From Anaerobacillus alkalidiazotrophicus (lineage in GTDB: Bacteria; Bacillota; Bacilli; Bacillales_H; Anaerobacillaceae): DNA of 62,424 nucleotides. The DNA lies in assembly GCF_001866055.1 (NCBI RefSeq), contig NZ_MLQS01000027.1:1-62424 (forward strand), read 5' to 3'. A model generated the notes under the pieces. The model made no database searches, was not told the origin of the DNA, and saw only the letters and a program-made list of their open reading frames with translations. Shown here piece after piece: positions 48,536 to 57,227 of the stretch (its first letter is position 1; every line of letters starts with the position of its first letter). Position numbers and translations under genes: made by a program.

Positions 48536-48969
48536 ATGAAGAAAGGATGATAATATCTGACGTTTGCTCAATCGATCCACGTTCTCGTAACTGTGAAATG
48601 GATGGAGTTGAATTTATTTCACCAATCAGTAAAGCAGTAAATTTTACTTTCCTCATGAATATGCTCCTTTAGACTATATCCCAAAATCAAAAGAGGAACA
48701 TATATCATCCACGCCTTATGTTACTCTATCAAGGTTAGGTAAGAAAAATATTGATAAAATTTTAAAATTCACATCTGAATGGGGGATTCTTGGTCTAGGA
48801 ACTTACCGATTACATGTATGAGGCGTTTGGTTCACCTGAAAAATACACATTTGATGTAAAGCAAATATTTGAAAATCCTAATAAAACTGGTAGAGTAGCT
48901 AAAAGAACGAAATCGATAGACTTCTCGACAAGGGGCTATCTCGAAGGAAACGAATTGAGAAAGAAATAA
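48536..48969 (+). pseudogene. Frameshifted gene remnant, product unknown
   Basis: Protein-like stretches occur in different frames: SRNCEMDGVEFISPISKAVN, then HEYAPLDYIPKSKEEHISST to FTSEWGILGLGTYR, then YEAFGSPEKYTFDVKQIFEN to the TAA at about 48969. At least two frameshifts separate them. There is no intact ORF. I do not recognise the family. It directly precedes the integrase remnant. Confidence 0.55.
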
Positions 48970-48983
48970 TACATTTAATTAAT

Positions 48984-49345
48984 ATGGGAGAGATTTCGCA
49001 TGTAGAAAAACGTGGAAAAGAATCTTTTCGACTTGTCGTTCCATTAGGGTACGATGCAGAAGGTAAACGGATTAGAAAAACTAAAACAATAAAATGTAAA
49101 AACAAAACCGAAGCTCAACAAGAATTAGCAAAATTTGTAGTTGAAGTGGAAACTGGGAAGAATATTACCCCAAGTAAAATGACATTTGCTCAATTTGTTA
49201 AAGAGTGGAAAGAAAAGTATGCTAAAAAACATTTAGGAGCTACTCCTATGAGATGTACCTAATTTTTATAAAAAATCGAATACTACCTAAGTTTGGTCAT
49301 TTTCTTTGGCACGTAAATGATCGAATAGGGTCCGAACTTGCTATT
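48984..49345 (+). pseudogene. Truncated phage-type tyrosine integrase
   Basis: The 92-codon reading frame (KRGKESFRLVVPLGYDAEGK, TKTIKCKNKTEAQQELAKFV, MTFAQFVKEWKEKYAKKHLG) is the arm-binding domain and start of the core-binding SAM-like domain of an ICE/phage integrase. The frame breaks near 49240 and continues in another frame as YLIFIKNRILPKFGHF, typical of the next part of this domain. The catalytic domain is missing. It lies about 300 bases from tRNA-Val, the classical integration site. Confidence 0.75.
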
Positions 49346-49601
49346 CTGTGTATACTTGTCCTTTCTTTGAAACAACTTTAGGTTTATAACCTTCTATTCA
49401 ACTGCTCGTGAAAATATATGAAAATGCGATGGTGTTTTTCTATCGTTGAAGATGATAAGGTTCCAGGCTTACCATCTCCTCTATTACGCTCTTTCTGAAG
49501 TTTATCTAAAAAGTCAAACTCCACATAAATCAAATAAGAATTCTAAATTTGCCACCAATTTATCTGTATTACTGCAAATTAAATATTCTGTTACAACAGA
49601 A
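49346..49601. other. Degenerate sequence between integrase remnant and tRNA terminator
   Basis: Multiple stops in all plus frames. Short protein-like bits (EDDKVPGLPSPLLRSF, KSNKNSKFATNL) suggest further eroded mobile DNA. Confidence 0.35.
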
Positions 49602-49624
49602 AAACCCTTACAGAATAAGGGTTT
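49602..49624 (-). terminator. Terminator of tRNA-Val
   Basis: AAACCCTTA / TAAGGGTTT 9-bp stem with TTCTG following on the minus strand, 14 bases beyond the tRNA CCA end. Confidence 0.8.
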
Positions 49625-49637
49625 GAGCATTTATGTA

Positions 49638-49712
49638 TGGTGACTCGTATTGGACTTGAACCAACGACCCCTTGCCTGTCAAGCAAGTGCTCTCCCACTG
49701 AGCTAACGAGTC
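49638..49712 (-). tRNA. tRNA-Val (anticodon GAC)
   Basis: 75 nt including encoded CCA. Acceptor stem GACTCGT/ACGAGTC, D-arm GCTC AGTGGGA GAGC, anticodon stem CTTGC/GCAAG with loop TTGACAG giving anticodon GAC, T-arm GTTGG TTCAAGT CCAAT. Isolated tRNA gene next to integrase debris. Confidence 0.95.
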
Positions 49713-49778
49713 AAATTAGATTGGCATTTTTTTAATATACTATTATTTTATACTTTTTTCTACCTGGTTGTCAATAAC

Positions 49779-49810
49779 GTTCTCCCAAAACCGTACGATT
49801 TTGGGAGAAC
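49779..49810. terminator. Hairpin terminator near the 49835 gene
   Basis: GTTCTCCCAAAA / TTTTGGGAGAAC, 12-bp perfect stem; the T run is on the plus-strand side, but the stem also sits just beyond the 49835 stop on the minus strand. Confidence 0.7.
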
Positions 49811-49834
49811 ATTTTTTTACTCATATATGTTAAA

Positions 49835-50011
49835 CTACTCATCATATGTATAACGAACGATGTATTTTTCATCAGCTAACTTTCGAATTTCGACCCATGG
49901 AGGAATTTCATACCCGTTACGCCAATTTTCCTCGATCTTTGCTTTCGTGCAGCTTGCTTGAAATTTCGAGCTAAATATTTGCTTCCAATAAATCCAATGT
50001 GTTTTTTTCAT
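49835..50011 (-). CDS. Hypothetical small protein, 58 residues
   Basis: ATG at 50011 with GGGGGA 7 bases upstream. Charged and aromatic (starts MKKTHWIYWKQIF, contains NGYEIPPWVEIRKLADEKYI). No membrane segment or known motif. A good ribosome binding site and terminator support a real gene. Function unknown. Confidence 0.6.
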   Translation of the reverse strand: MKKTHWIYWKQIFSSKFQASCTKAKIEENWRNGYEIPPWVEIRKLADEKYIVRYTYDE

Positions 50012-50078
50012 AACATATTCCCCCATCTGAAAAATATAAGCATATTATTACCAAAGTTATTACTCTTTTGCAAATTAA

Positions 50079-50420
50079 GAAAAGCGCAAGCGCCTTGGTC
50101 ACGAGTAGCTTCTCCTGTGCCACCCCGTTTGCTCGTCGCAAAGCCGCTTCGAAGTAATCCAAGTAGTAGCTTCACTGGGGCGGCCTTTGACAGAAGCCGC
50201 TCTTTGGCTTCCTACGTGCTTCTGCGTCTTCTAGTATTGCTTCGTAGTAAGCTTCCTCGAAGCAGTGTTTTGTGCGACGAGTAATCGCAGGAGCAAAGCT
50301 ACATGTAGCTATCCAGAGACGTTATTCATGTATTTATTGAAGTCAGTTGACTGAAGTGACCGAGCTCGTAGGCTGCTTGCGCTAGACAGTTTCCAATTTA
50401 GAAATTTATAAACTCTGATA
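50079..50420. repeat. Family A dispersed hairpin repeat, copy 4 (longest)
   Basis: Same ends as other copies, but with a long centre that includes both the CTCCTGTGCCACCCCGTTTG segment of copy 2 and the GCCGCTCTTTGGCTTCC segment of copies 1 and 5. It looks like a fusion of modules. Confidence 0.85.
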
Positions 50421-50441
50421 CTGTAAAAAAGAAAGTAACCT

Positions 50442-51103
50442 TCATTTGTCTAACGGGTTCCGTTTGCTATCGCAAAACCATAAATGGCAAAAGAAAGTGC
50501 AGCCAAAAACGTATAACTAATTGCACCGCATTTGCGGTGCTTTTTTGTATCCTAATTTTAAAAGATAGATCAATCATTAATTCGATTGAACATTCCAGAT
50601 TTTTTTGGCTGTTTTCGTATACTTTGTTGTAGGTACTTTTCCTCTTTTTCCCGCAGGAGTCAAGTGCTGCCTTCAGCTCCAGTCCACTATAGTCCTGGCA
50701 ACTCAATCACAACAACCCTTGTGAAAACATCCTATTTTGGATATCTGATTGATGTATCGCCGCGTTAGTTAGTGCAATCCTTCAGCGGCTTTATGAAGGA
50801 CACTTAGCATTCGTTTCAGCCTAGTTTTGGCCTTCATCGGCTTTATACAACTTTTTTATAAGTAAATTTCTGTATGGATTAATGTATATGAAATTGGATT
50901 TAGGAATGTAAATATATACTGGCTGGTGTCTATGGCCAATTGGTATAGCATTTCGTGATACATATTTTGTATAAATTTATTAGTAAATCCTTTTATATCA
51001 ACAAAAATTGACCGTCAAATTAGCATAAAATTTGACGGTCAATTAATAATACATTTTTAATGTTTGCGATAGGTAACGGAACCCGTTACCGTTATCATTT
51101 GTC
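50442..51103. mobile_element. MITE-like element (644 bp) with 9-bp target duplication
   Basis: The element spans 50451-51094. Its ends are inverted: 50451-50476 and 51063-51088 match at 24 of 26 positions (start TAACGGGTTCCGTT), the right end having six extra bases (a TAACGG duplication in reverse orientation). Directly outside lie identical TCATTTGTC repeats at 50442-50450 and 51095-51103. Inside are a GCACCGCA/TGCGGTGC hairpin (50523-50540) and a 16-bp perfect hairpin at 51006-51044, but no transposase. Non-autonomous transposition is strongly indicated. Confidence 0.8.
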
Positions 51104-51134
51104 ACTTCCTTTTTATCATCATATGATATGCTAT

Positions 51135-51692
51135 TTATCCTATTCGTTCTTCCTGATCCCGAATATGGATTTTTTCATCACGAAGTCTTTCTTCGCGATC
51201 TCGAATTCGATGAGCTAAACGACTCGATGCGTTAGCTGCGATACTACACACTAAGTCATCTAAAAATGTATTGGTTTGAGTCCCTTTTTTGTCTAACTCT
51301 TTAATAATCCCTGTTTTTTCTTTATCTAAAAATCCGAATGTTGTAACTGCAATACTTCCATAGCCAAATACACTCCCTAATGCTATGGTCTCATCTACCC
51401 CAAAAAGACCTTCATCTGAAGAGACGATCGATTGTAATGGCTCAGACAATTTTCCTTGCTCTGCTAATTTATCTAATTCAATCCCCACTAAAATAGCATG
51501 TTGTATTTCTCGTTTTTCTAGTACTCTATCAACACTTTCTATACATTCTGCTAACGTTAATACTGGTGTATACTTTACTTGCATTTCATAAACGATTTTT
51601 GCAATATCTTGAATTTTTACACCTCGTCCTTTTAACAGATCTCTAGCTGCTTTTTCAACGATATCAGAATGTACAGATTCTTTCTTACTCAT
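51135..51692 (-). CDS. yutG: Phosphatidylglycerophosphatase A family protein (YutG)
   Basis: 185 residues. Segments GRGVKIQDIAKIVYEMQVKY, GSVFGYGSIAVTTFGFLDK and KGTQTNTFLDDLVCSIAANA fit the YutG/PgpA-like family of Bacillus. The proteins are soluble and the phosphatase role is inferred from the family name. The last 20 residues are a highly charged repeat-like RD.EER tail. GGAGAGG precedes the ATG. Confidence 0.85.
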   Translation of the reverse strand: MSKKESVHSDIVEKAARDLLKGRGVKIQDIAKIVYEMQVKYTPVLTLAECIESVDRVLEKREIQHAILVGIELDKLAEQGKLSEPLQSIVSSDEGLFGVDETIALGSVFGYGSIAVTTFGFLDKEKTGIIKELDKKGTQTNTFLDDLVCSIAANASSRLAHRIRDREERLRDEKIHIRDQEERIG

Positions 51693-51907
51693 ACTACCTC
51701 TCCTCTATCTGTTTCTGTAAACCTAGTCCTTATTTTAACATACTTTTATTCCTACTACATTTTATGTACAAACAAACTAAAAGTTTCGTTTTTCAAAACA
51801 GAACGTGATATAGTAGTATCATCATTTTCTCACGTACTATTATTATATAGTTAACGAATAATTATTATTGTTTTCATTTATCAGAGTTAGGAAAGGAAGA
51901 ATAAATA

Positions 51908-52336
51908 ATGAATGTAACAATCGTAAAAAATGAAGAGCAATTAAAAGATGCTTATGAAGTCCGAATGAAAGTTTTCGTAGATGAACAAAAGGTACCCGCT
52001 GAAGAAGAAATTGATCAATTTGAAGAGACTGCTACTCATTTTGTTGTTTATGACCTAGAAAAGCCTATAGGTGCAGGACGTCTCCGACAGTTAGACGGAT
52101 TCGGAAAAATAGAAAGAATTTGTATTGAAGCGGACTACCGTGATAAAGGAGTCGGAAAGCTGCTTATGGAAGCAATTGAAATAGAAGGGAAGGAACTAGG
52201 GTTTACGGATTTTAAATTGAATGCGCAAATTCAAGCAACAGGATTTTATAAAAAACTTGGTTATGAAGTTACTTCTGGTGAGTTTCTTGATGCTGGAATA
52301 CCTCACGTTACAATGAAAAAAAGTGAAAAGAGTTAG
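51908..52336 (+). CDS. yjcF: GNAT family N-acetyltransferase (YjcF-like)
   Basis: 142 residues with the acetyl-CoA site: RICIEADYRDKGVGKLLMEA, followed by LNAQIQATGFYKKLGYEV. The N-terminus (VRMKVFVDEQKVPAEEEIDQ) is characteristic of the YjcF/ElaA group. GGAAAGGAAG upstream of the ATG. Substrate unknown. A short T-rich stem follows at the stop. Confidence 0.88.
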   Translation: MNVTIVKNEEQLKDAYEVRMKVFVDEQKVPAEEEIDQFEETATHFVVYDLEKPIGAGRLRQLDGFGKIERICIEADYRDKGVGKLLMEAIEIEGKELGFTDFKLNAQIQATGFYKKLGYEVTSGEFLDAGIPHVTMKKSEKS

Positions 52337-52492
52337 CTTTTCGCTTTTTTCATGCTTACATTTCACTAAGTAAATCATATCATTCCAATATCTACTCAAT
52401 TCATGCATGATTTTCTTGAAAGTCCGTAATAATAAGGATAATTAATCATGGACAAGGCCACTCTAAATCCTCGTAATGAAAGGATTTTACTC

Positions 52493-53632
52493 ATGGATAA
52501 AAAGAAAATAATCATTTTTTCAGTATCATTTGGAAATGGACATAATCAAGTATCAAATGTATTACGCAACCATTTAAAACGAAAAGAATTTGATGTTGAG
52601 GTTATCGATACGTTTGATGTCATTAACAAATTATTCCACAAAGTAGTTCTAGATAGTTATTTAAAATTGATTCGTTTTCGACCAAGTTTATGGGGAAAGC
52701 TTTATCAGTATTCTGAGGAAAATCCCAATTCAATTTTTTTAAAACAATTTAATGCTTTCTTAACAAACAAACTATATCGTACTTTAGAAGAGAAAAAAGC
52801 AGATACGATCATTACAACACACCCAATAGCAACAACCTTACTCGCTAATGTTATTAGAAAAAGGAAAGTACCTGTTCAACTATTTGCTTTACTCACTGAT
52901 TTTGCTGTTCATCCAATGTCTGTACACCCAGAGGTACATGGATATTTTATTGCTTCAGAACATTTACGCTATTATGCTAAATTGTACAAGCTTAATGAAC
53001 AACTGTTTTATCCTACTGGAATCCCTACATTAAAAGAAAATTTACTACAGATTTCCAAAAAACGATTACGTAAGAAATTGCATTTAGATGATAATAAAAA
53101 AACAGTCTTAATAGCGGGCGGTGGGGTTGGATTAGCTAAGTTTACGAAGATTTTATCAGGTTTAGAAGCATTTGATGAACAGTTACAAATTATCTGTGTT
53201 ACTGGAGTTAATAAGCGTGCGATGCAAAAGGTTAAAAGGCATGAGAGTAAACACCAAATTCGCGTCCTAGGTTTTACTAATTTATTTATGGAATACTTAA
53301 AGGCAAGCGACGTTATTTTAACAAAGGCAGGTGGAGTCACGATGTCTGAGGCCTTAGTTTGTGAAACACCTATCCTTATTTTCCAACCACTTCCAGGACA
53401 AGAGGAACAAAATAGTCAGTTTTTAATGAACTACGGAGCCGCAATAAAAGCTGAAGTAGTTGAGGAAATTCCAGTATTACTTGAACGTATCGTATTTAAT
53501 GATCATTACCATAGTATTATGACGGAAAATGCAAAAAAATTGAAACAACCTAATGCCGCAAAAGAAATAACTGAAATAATTACTACAAGTGCCGAGAAAA
53601 TTCAAGAAATGGAAAACAGTTTTGGTGTATAG
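52493..53632 (+). CDS. Diacylglycerol glucosyltransferase family protein (UgtP-like)
   Basis: GT28/MGDG-synthase-type enzyme of 379 residues. N-terminal donor/acceptor loop VSFGNGHNQVSNVL, central HPEVHGYFIASEHLR, and C-terminal UDP-sugar site GGVTMSEALVCETPILIFQP with PGQEEQN. It probably makes glycolipids for membrane or lipoteichoic acid anchor. Start: an upstream in-frame ATG at 52448 also has a weak Shine-Dalgarno; I prefer 52493, which has AAAGGA 8 bases before and matches the family N-terminus. Confidence 0.85.
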   Translation: MDKKKIIIFSVSFGNGHNQVSNVLRNHLKRKEFDVEVIDTFDVINKLFHKVVLDSYLKLIRFRPSLWGKLYQYSEENPNSIFLKQFNAFLTNKLYRTLEEKKADTIITTHPIATTLLANVIRKRKVPVQLFALLTDFAVHPMSVHPEVHGYFIASEHLRYYAKLYKLNEQLFYPTGIPTLKENLLQISKKRLRKKLHLDDNKKTVLIAGGGVGLAKFTKILSGLEAFDEQLQIICVTGVNKRAMQKVKRHESKHQIRVLGFTNLFMEYLKASDVILTKAGGVTMSEALVCETPILIFQPLPGQEEQNSQFLMNYGAAIKAEVVEEIPVLLERIVFNDHYHSIMTENAKKLKQPNAAKEITEIITTSAEKIQEMENSFGV

Positions 53633-53652
53633 AGGGGTTTCCCTCTATACAC
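53625..53652. terminator. Hairpin shared by two convergent genes
   Basis: GTGTATAGAGGG / CCCTCTATACAC perfect 12-bp stem containing the UgtP-like stop codon on one side and the final codons of the 53645 gene on the other. No T run. Confidence 0.6.
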
Positions 53653-53893
53653 TCGCATCAATAATATACCCTTTTCCCGTAAGTTCACAAATCAATTTTC
53701 GATTCGTAAATTTTCTTCGATTATACTCATTTTTTAGAATGGTATGATTTATCTGTTTTTGTTGTTCATTCAATACTTCATGAAACTTACTCTTTGCAAC
53801 TGCTGAAATTGGTTTAATACTTGGCTGATCATAAGGGATTCGGTTTCCATACTGAAATAGTTGTTCGTTACGGATTGGTGGAATATACCCCAT
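53645..53893 (-). CDS. Conserved small hypothetical protein, 82 residues
   Basis: Starts MGYIPPIRNEQLFQYGNRIP at the ATG at 53893 with AGAGGTG 6 bases upstream. Soluble, basic, with a helical middle (HEVLNEQQKQINHTILKNEY) and a C-terminal LICELTGKGYIIDASV. Similar short proteins are frequent in Bacillus; no function known to me. Confidence 0.7.
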   Translation of the reverse strand: MGYIPPIRNEQLFQYGNRIPYDQPSIKPISAVAKSKFHEVLNEQQKQINHTILKNEYNRRKFTNRKLICELTGKGYIIDASV

Positions 53894-54129
53894 AATTATC
53901 ACCTCTGAATTCGTTTTTTAAAACAAATTCTTATTCTTCTATACCCCATTTCCTGAACATAGTAGTAATAAAATTCGAAATTTTTATATGAGTTATTTCT
54001 ATTAATATGCGTCCTTCCCTTACATGTTTCTTATTTTTTTGCTATAGTTGTTTAGTAGTTTTTTTATGTTTAGAAAATGTTTTTCAGCTGAGTGAGTTTC
54101 ATCATGACCAAAACCAATCTGCATAAATC

Positions 54130-54167
54130 TATAACTAGTTGCCAACGGTTTATCGCAACTAGTTATA
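54130..54167. terminator. Hairpin upstream of the helicase gene
   Basis: TATAACTAGTTGC / GCAACTAGTTATA, 13-bp perfect stem, about 60 bases before the helicase ATG. It may be an attenuator or an isolated palindrome. The rest of the 53894-54225 gap shows nothing else. Confidence 0.5.
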
Positions 54168-54225
54168 GTATCTTAGTGGAGTGAATTATGAATGTTGAAA
54201 TTCATTAATCTAGTGGAGGTATTCC

Positions 54226-56502
54226 ATGCAAGTAGCTTTTTATCAAGATAGCATCATTAACTTAACGAAGATTAATCGATCACAATTACAAAAACTTTAT
54301 TTATCGAGCCAAAGGGGCGAACTGACTTGTCCTTGTTGTCGCCAAAATGTAAAACTAAGTGTAAGTATTCATAAGCAACCTTATTTCATCCATCCAGCTC
54401 AAATGTTTCAATGTCTTGATACAATCGCAGCTTTAGAAAAAAATTCAGTAGAAGAGTCCCTAAAATCAGTTGGTAGCTTTACGCTTCCTAGTAAACGAGA
54501 AATAAATAGTAATGTAGCTACTGCAACTAAAGCGAGTATCGATAGTTGGCAAGATCCTTATGTCGTCCGTAGTATACCTCCGTTTCAAAGTAGGCCACCA
54601 CAAAATGAAAAAAGTCACCCTGACTATCTTTTAGATCAAAATCAATTGGAAGCTGTTTCTACAACTGAAGGTCCTCTTCTTGTATTAGCTGGTGCTGGTA
54701 GTGGGAAAACTCGTGTGCTGACGACTCGAACCGCCTATATGTTGACGGAAAAAGAGATTCCTTCAAACCGCTTACTGCTTGTGACATTTACAACAAAAGC
54801 CGCTAAAGAGATGAAAAGTCGAATGGCTGCCTTCAAAGGAATTAACAAAAGTGACTTAGCCTCACTTGTAGTTGGTACGTTTCACAGCATTTTTTATAAG
54901 ATGCTAATGCATCATCAAGGCCCTCAATGGCAACCTAGCAAACTGTTAAAGTGGGATTGGCAACGAGAGCAAATCATTAAAGAAGCTTCTAAAGAACTAG
55001 GCATTGATGAAAAGGAATTCCCTTTTGACCAAGCTCTTTCTCAAATTAGCTTCTGGAAAAACAGTATAATACTTCCTACCCATGTAAAACCTGAAACCGA
55101 TTGGGAGGAAAAAGTAAAATTTTTATACGAGCGATATGAAGACACAAAACGTAAAAACGTTCACTTTGATTTTGATGATATGTTACTAGGTTGCTTTCAA
55201 CTACTAACTGAAAATGAGACTTTATTACGAAAATACCAAGAACGTTTTTCTTATATTTTGGTTGATGAGTTTCAGGATATTAATAAAGTTCAATATGAAA
55301 TTATTGCACTTCTTAGTAAACAATCGAAAAATTTATGTGCGGTAGGTGACGACGATCAGTCGATCTATAGTTTTAGAGGAAGTGACCCTTCTTATATCTT
55401 AAACTTTGAAAATGATTTTCCAGGTGCCAAAGTAATCACACTAAATTGTAACTACCGTTCGCATCACTCAATTGTATCGAGTGCAGGAAACGTAATATTT
55501 CAAAATAAAAAAAGAAGAGACAAAACAATTTTTGCAGCACGTGATAGCGAAAATCGACCAATTCAGTTTTTCCCTTATGATGAAGAAGAAGAAGCGACCA
55601 TGATTGTTACTGATATTAAAGAAAAAATTGAAAACGGGGCAAAACCGGGAGATTTTTGCATTTTGTATCGGACAAACTCATCTTCTCGTGCAATCTTCGA
55701 ACGACTTGTAGCTTCAAGCCTTCCTTTTCATATTGAACAAGAAGGCGATTCATTCTACGTTAGAAGAACCGTACGAAAGGCATTGGCTTACTTAAAGCTT
55801 AGCTATAATCCTGATGATCAAGAGGCGATAAAAGAATTATTAGGGGCAATGTTTATCAAACAATCTAGTTTAAGAGATTTAAAAGCATTATCAATTTTAA
55901 ACGATTGTTCTTTGTTGGAAGCAATGACAAAGCTTACTGATATTCAGCCTTTCCAACAGAAGAAATTAAAAAAAATGATCCCTCTATTTAAGCAACTTCA
56001 CAAGTTTACAACGGTAGAAGCTCTAGAATGGGTCGAAAAAGAAATGGGGTTAAGTGATTATATTAAAAAGCATGGCAATGAAGGAAATGTCATTGATAAA
56101 GGATCCGATGATTTACGCGACCTTAAAGTAGCAGCAAATAGCCACGATCGGATAAGTGATTTTCTAAGTCATGTTGATCATATGATTGCAAAAACAAAAG
56201 AATTAAAAGATCATTCCGGAAACAAAAATAGTATTCAACTTATGACAATACATCGCGCAAAGGGATTAGAATATAAAACAGTCTATGTTTTAAGTGTCGT
56301 TGAAGGAGCATTACCACATGATTATGCACTAGAGGCGTTTCGTGAAGGTAACATGGCACCAATAGAAGAAGAACGGCGATTAATGTATGTCGCTGTTACA
56401 CGAGCTATGGATGGTTTATACCTTTCAGTTCCTCAAAAAAGACGCGGAAAAAAGACTCACTCATCTCGATTTATACGAGATATGAATACGATTAAACTAT
56501 AG
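54226..56502 (+). CDS. yjcD: UvrD/PcrA-type helicase with N-terminal zinc-finger-like domain (YjcD-like)
   Basis: 758 residues. Residues 30-65 contain CPCC and a later HPAQMFQC, resembling the zinc-ribbon start of CoiA-like proteins. The superfamily 1 motor follows: AGAGSGKT (motif I), TFTTKAAKEM, VDEFQD (motif II), GDDDQSIYSFRG, NYRSH, QLMTIHRAKGLEY and YVAVTRAMDG. The length matches B. subtilis YjcD. It probably unwinds DNA in repair or recombination. Monocistronic with its own terminator. Confidence 0.92.
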   Translation: MQVAFYQDSIINLTKINRSQLQKLYLSSQRGELTCPCCRQNVKLSVSIHKQPYFIHPAQMFQCLDTIAALEKNSVEESLKSVGSFTLPSKREINSNVATATKASIDSWQDPYVVRSIPPFQSRPPQNEKSHPDYLLDQNQLEAVSTTEGPLLVLAGAGSGKTRVLTTRTAYMLTEKEIPSNRLLLVTFTTKAAKEMKSRMAAFKGINKSDLASLVVGTFHSIFYKMLMHHQGPQWQPSKLLKWDWQREQIIKEASKELGIDEKEFPFDQALSQISFWKNSIILPTHVKPETDWEEKVKFLYERYEDTKRKNVHFDFDDMLLGCFQLLTENETLLRKYQERFSYILVDEFQDINKVQYEIIALLSKQSKNLCAVGDDDQSIYSFRGSDPSYILNFENDFPGAKVITLNCNYRSHHSIVSSAGNVIFQNKKRRDKTIFAARDSENRPIQFFPYDEEEEATMIVTDIKEKIENGAKPGDFCILYRTNSSSRAIFERLVASSLPFHIEQEGDSFYVRRTVRKALAYLKLSYNPDDQEAIKELLGAMFIKQSSLRDLKALSILNDCSLLEAMTKLTDIQPFQQKKLKKMIPLFKQLHKFTTVEALEWVEKEMGLSDYIKKHGNEGNVIDKGSDDLRDLKVAANSHDRISDFLSHVDHMIAKTKELKDHSGNKNSIQLMTIHRAKGLEYKTVYVLSVVEGALPHDYALEAFREGNMAPIEEERRLMYVAVTRAMDGLYLSVPQKRRGKKTHSSRFIRDMNTIKL

Positions 56503-56533
56503 GCATACAGTTTTTGGTGCGTTGCCTTTTAAT

Positions 56534-56574
56534 GAAACAACCATCAGGTATATAGCGGTCCTGATGGTTGTTTC
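56534..56574 (+). terminator. Terminator of the helicase gene
   Basis: GAAACAACCATCAGG / CCTGATGGTTGTTTC perfect 15-bp stem, adjoining a family A repeat. Confidence 0.85.
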
Positions 56575-56575
56575 T

Positions 56576-56727
56576 AGAAGGAAAGCGCAAGCGCCTTGGT
56601 CACGAGCGAAAGGCACTGGAAGGCCTTTTCGGAAGCCGCTCTTTGGCTTCCGAAAAGGACTGAAGTGACCGAGCTCGTAGGCGCTGAAGCTAGACAGTTT
56701 CAAAGTTAGAAATTTATAAATTCTGAT
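56576..56727. repeat. Family A dispersed hairpin repeat, copy 5
   Basis: Closest to copy 1: AAGCGCAAGCGCCTTGGTCA, then GGAAGCCGCTCTTTGGCTTC and GAAGTGACCGAGCTCGTAGG, ending GCTAGACAGTTTCAAAG. Confidence 0.85.
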
Positions 56728-56816
56728 ACTAGAAGATAAGCAAATTCACTCTCTTTAGGAAATATAAATTAGGCTTAATATCTTTTAGAACATACTAAAG
56801 CCAACTTAGCTCAGAT

Positions 56817-57095
56817 TTATATCCATGACCACCCTTGTTTTTTTTCATTTGTAGATGGTTGGTCCTTTTTCTCATCTGTAGCCTTTGGTTCTTCTGAACT
56901 AGTAAGTGCTTGTTTTTCCACCTCTGTTGGTTGAGCTTTCACTTGTGGTCTTCTTATAAATACTAGATCATTCCAAGCTGCAAAAGGATTTCTCGGTTGA
57001 GCAATTTGCGTTGCTTCTTCCTTTACTTCTTCTGTAACTTCAGGCTTTATTTCTTGCTTTTGCTTTTCAACCTTTTTTGTTCGTTTCTTTTTCAC
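56817..57095 (-). CDS. Low-complexity charged small protein, 92 residues
   Basis: GTG start with GGAGG 10 bases upstream. Lys/Glu/Gln/Pro-rich throughout (KKKRTKKVEKQKQEIKPEV), with a short more conserved centre (NPFAAWNDLVFIRRPQV) and the tail KKQGWSWI. Probably disordered and soluble. Not recognised beyond similar short Bacillus proteins. Confidence 0.65.
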   Translation of the reverse strand: MKKKRTKKVEKQKQEIKPEVTEEVKEEATQIAQPRNPFAAWNDLVFIRRPQVKAQPTEVEKQALTSSEEPKATDEKKDQPSTNEKKQGWSWI

Positions 57096-57227
57096 CTTTC
57101 AATTCCTCCTTACACGAATAATTCTTCTTTGCCACAGTGATGTTTTTTTACCTTCGAAGATAAAAAAACAATTTAATAAAGAAACCTATATTAACTTATG
57201 CAAACTCGTTTTTAGTGTGCAAAATTT

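Noticed and set aside
49446..49643. 65-codon ORF ending in the tRNA terminator
   Set aside because: Looks like reading through eroded mobile DNA and the terminator; no start signal.
49958..50284. 108-codon plus-strand ORF rich in Leu/Arg/Ser
   Set aside because: Runs through a small minus-strand gene into a family A repeat; composition comes from the repeat.
50467..50706. 79-codon minus-strand ORF within the MITE-like element
   Set aside because: No start signals and no transposase motif; the element appears non-coding.
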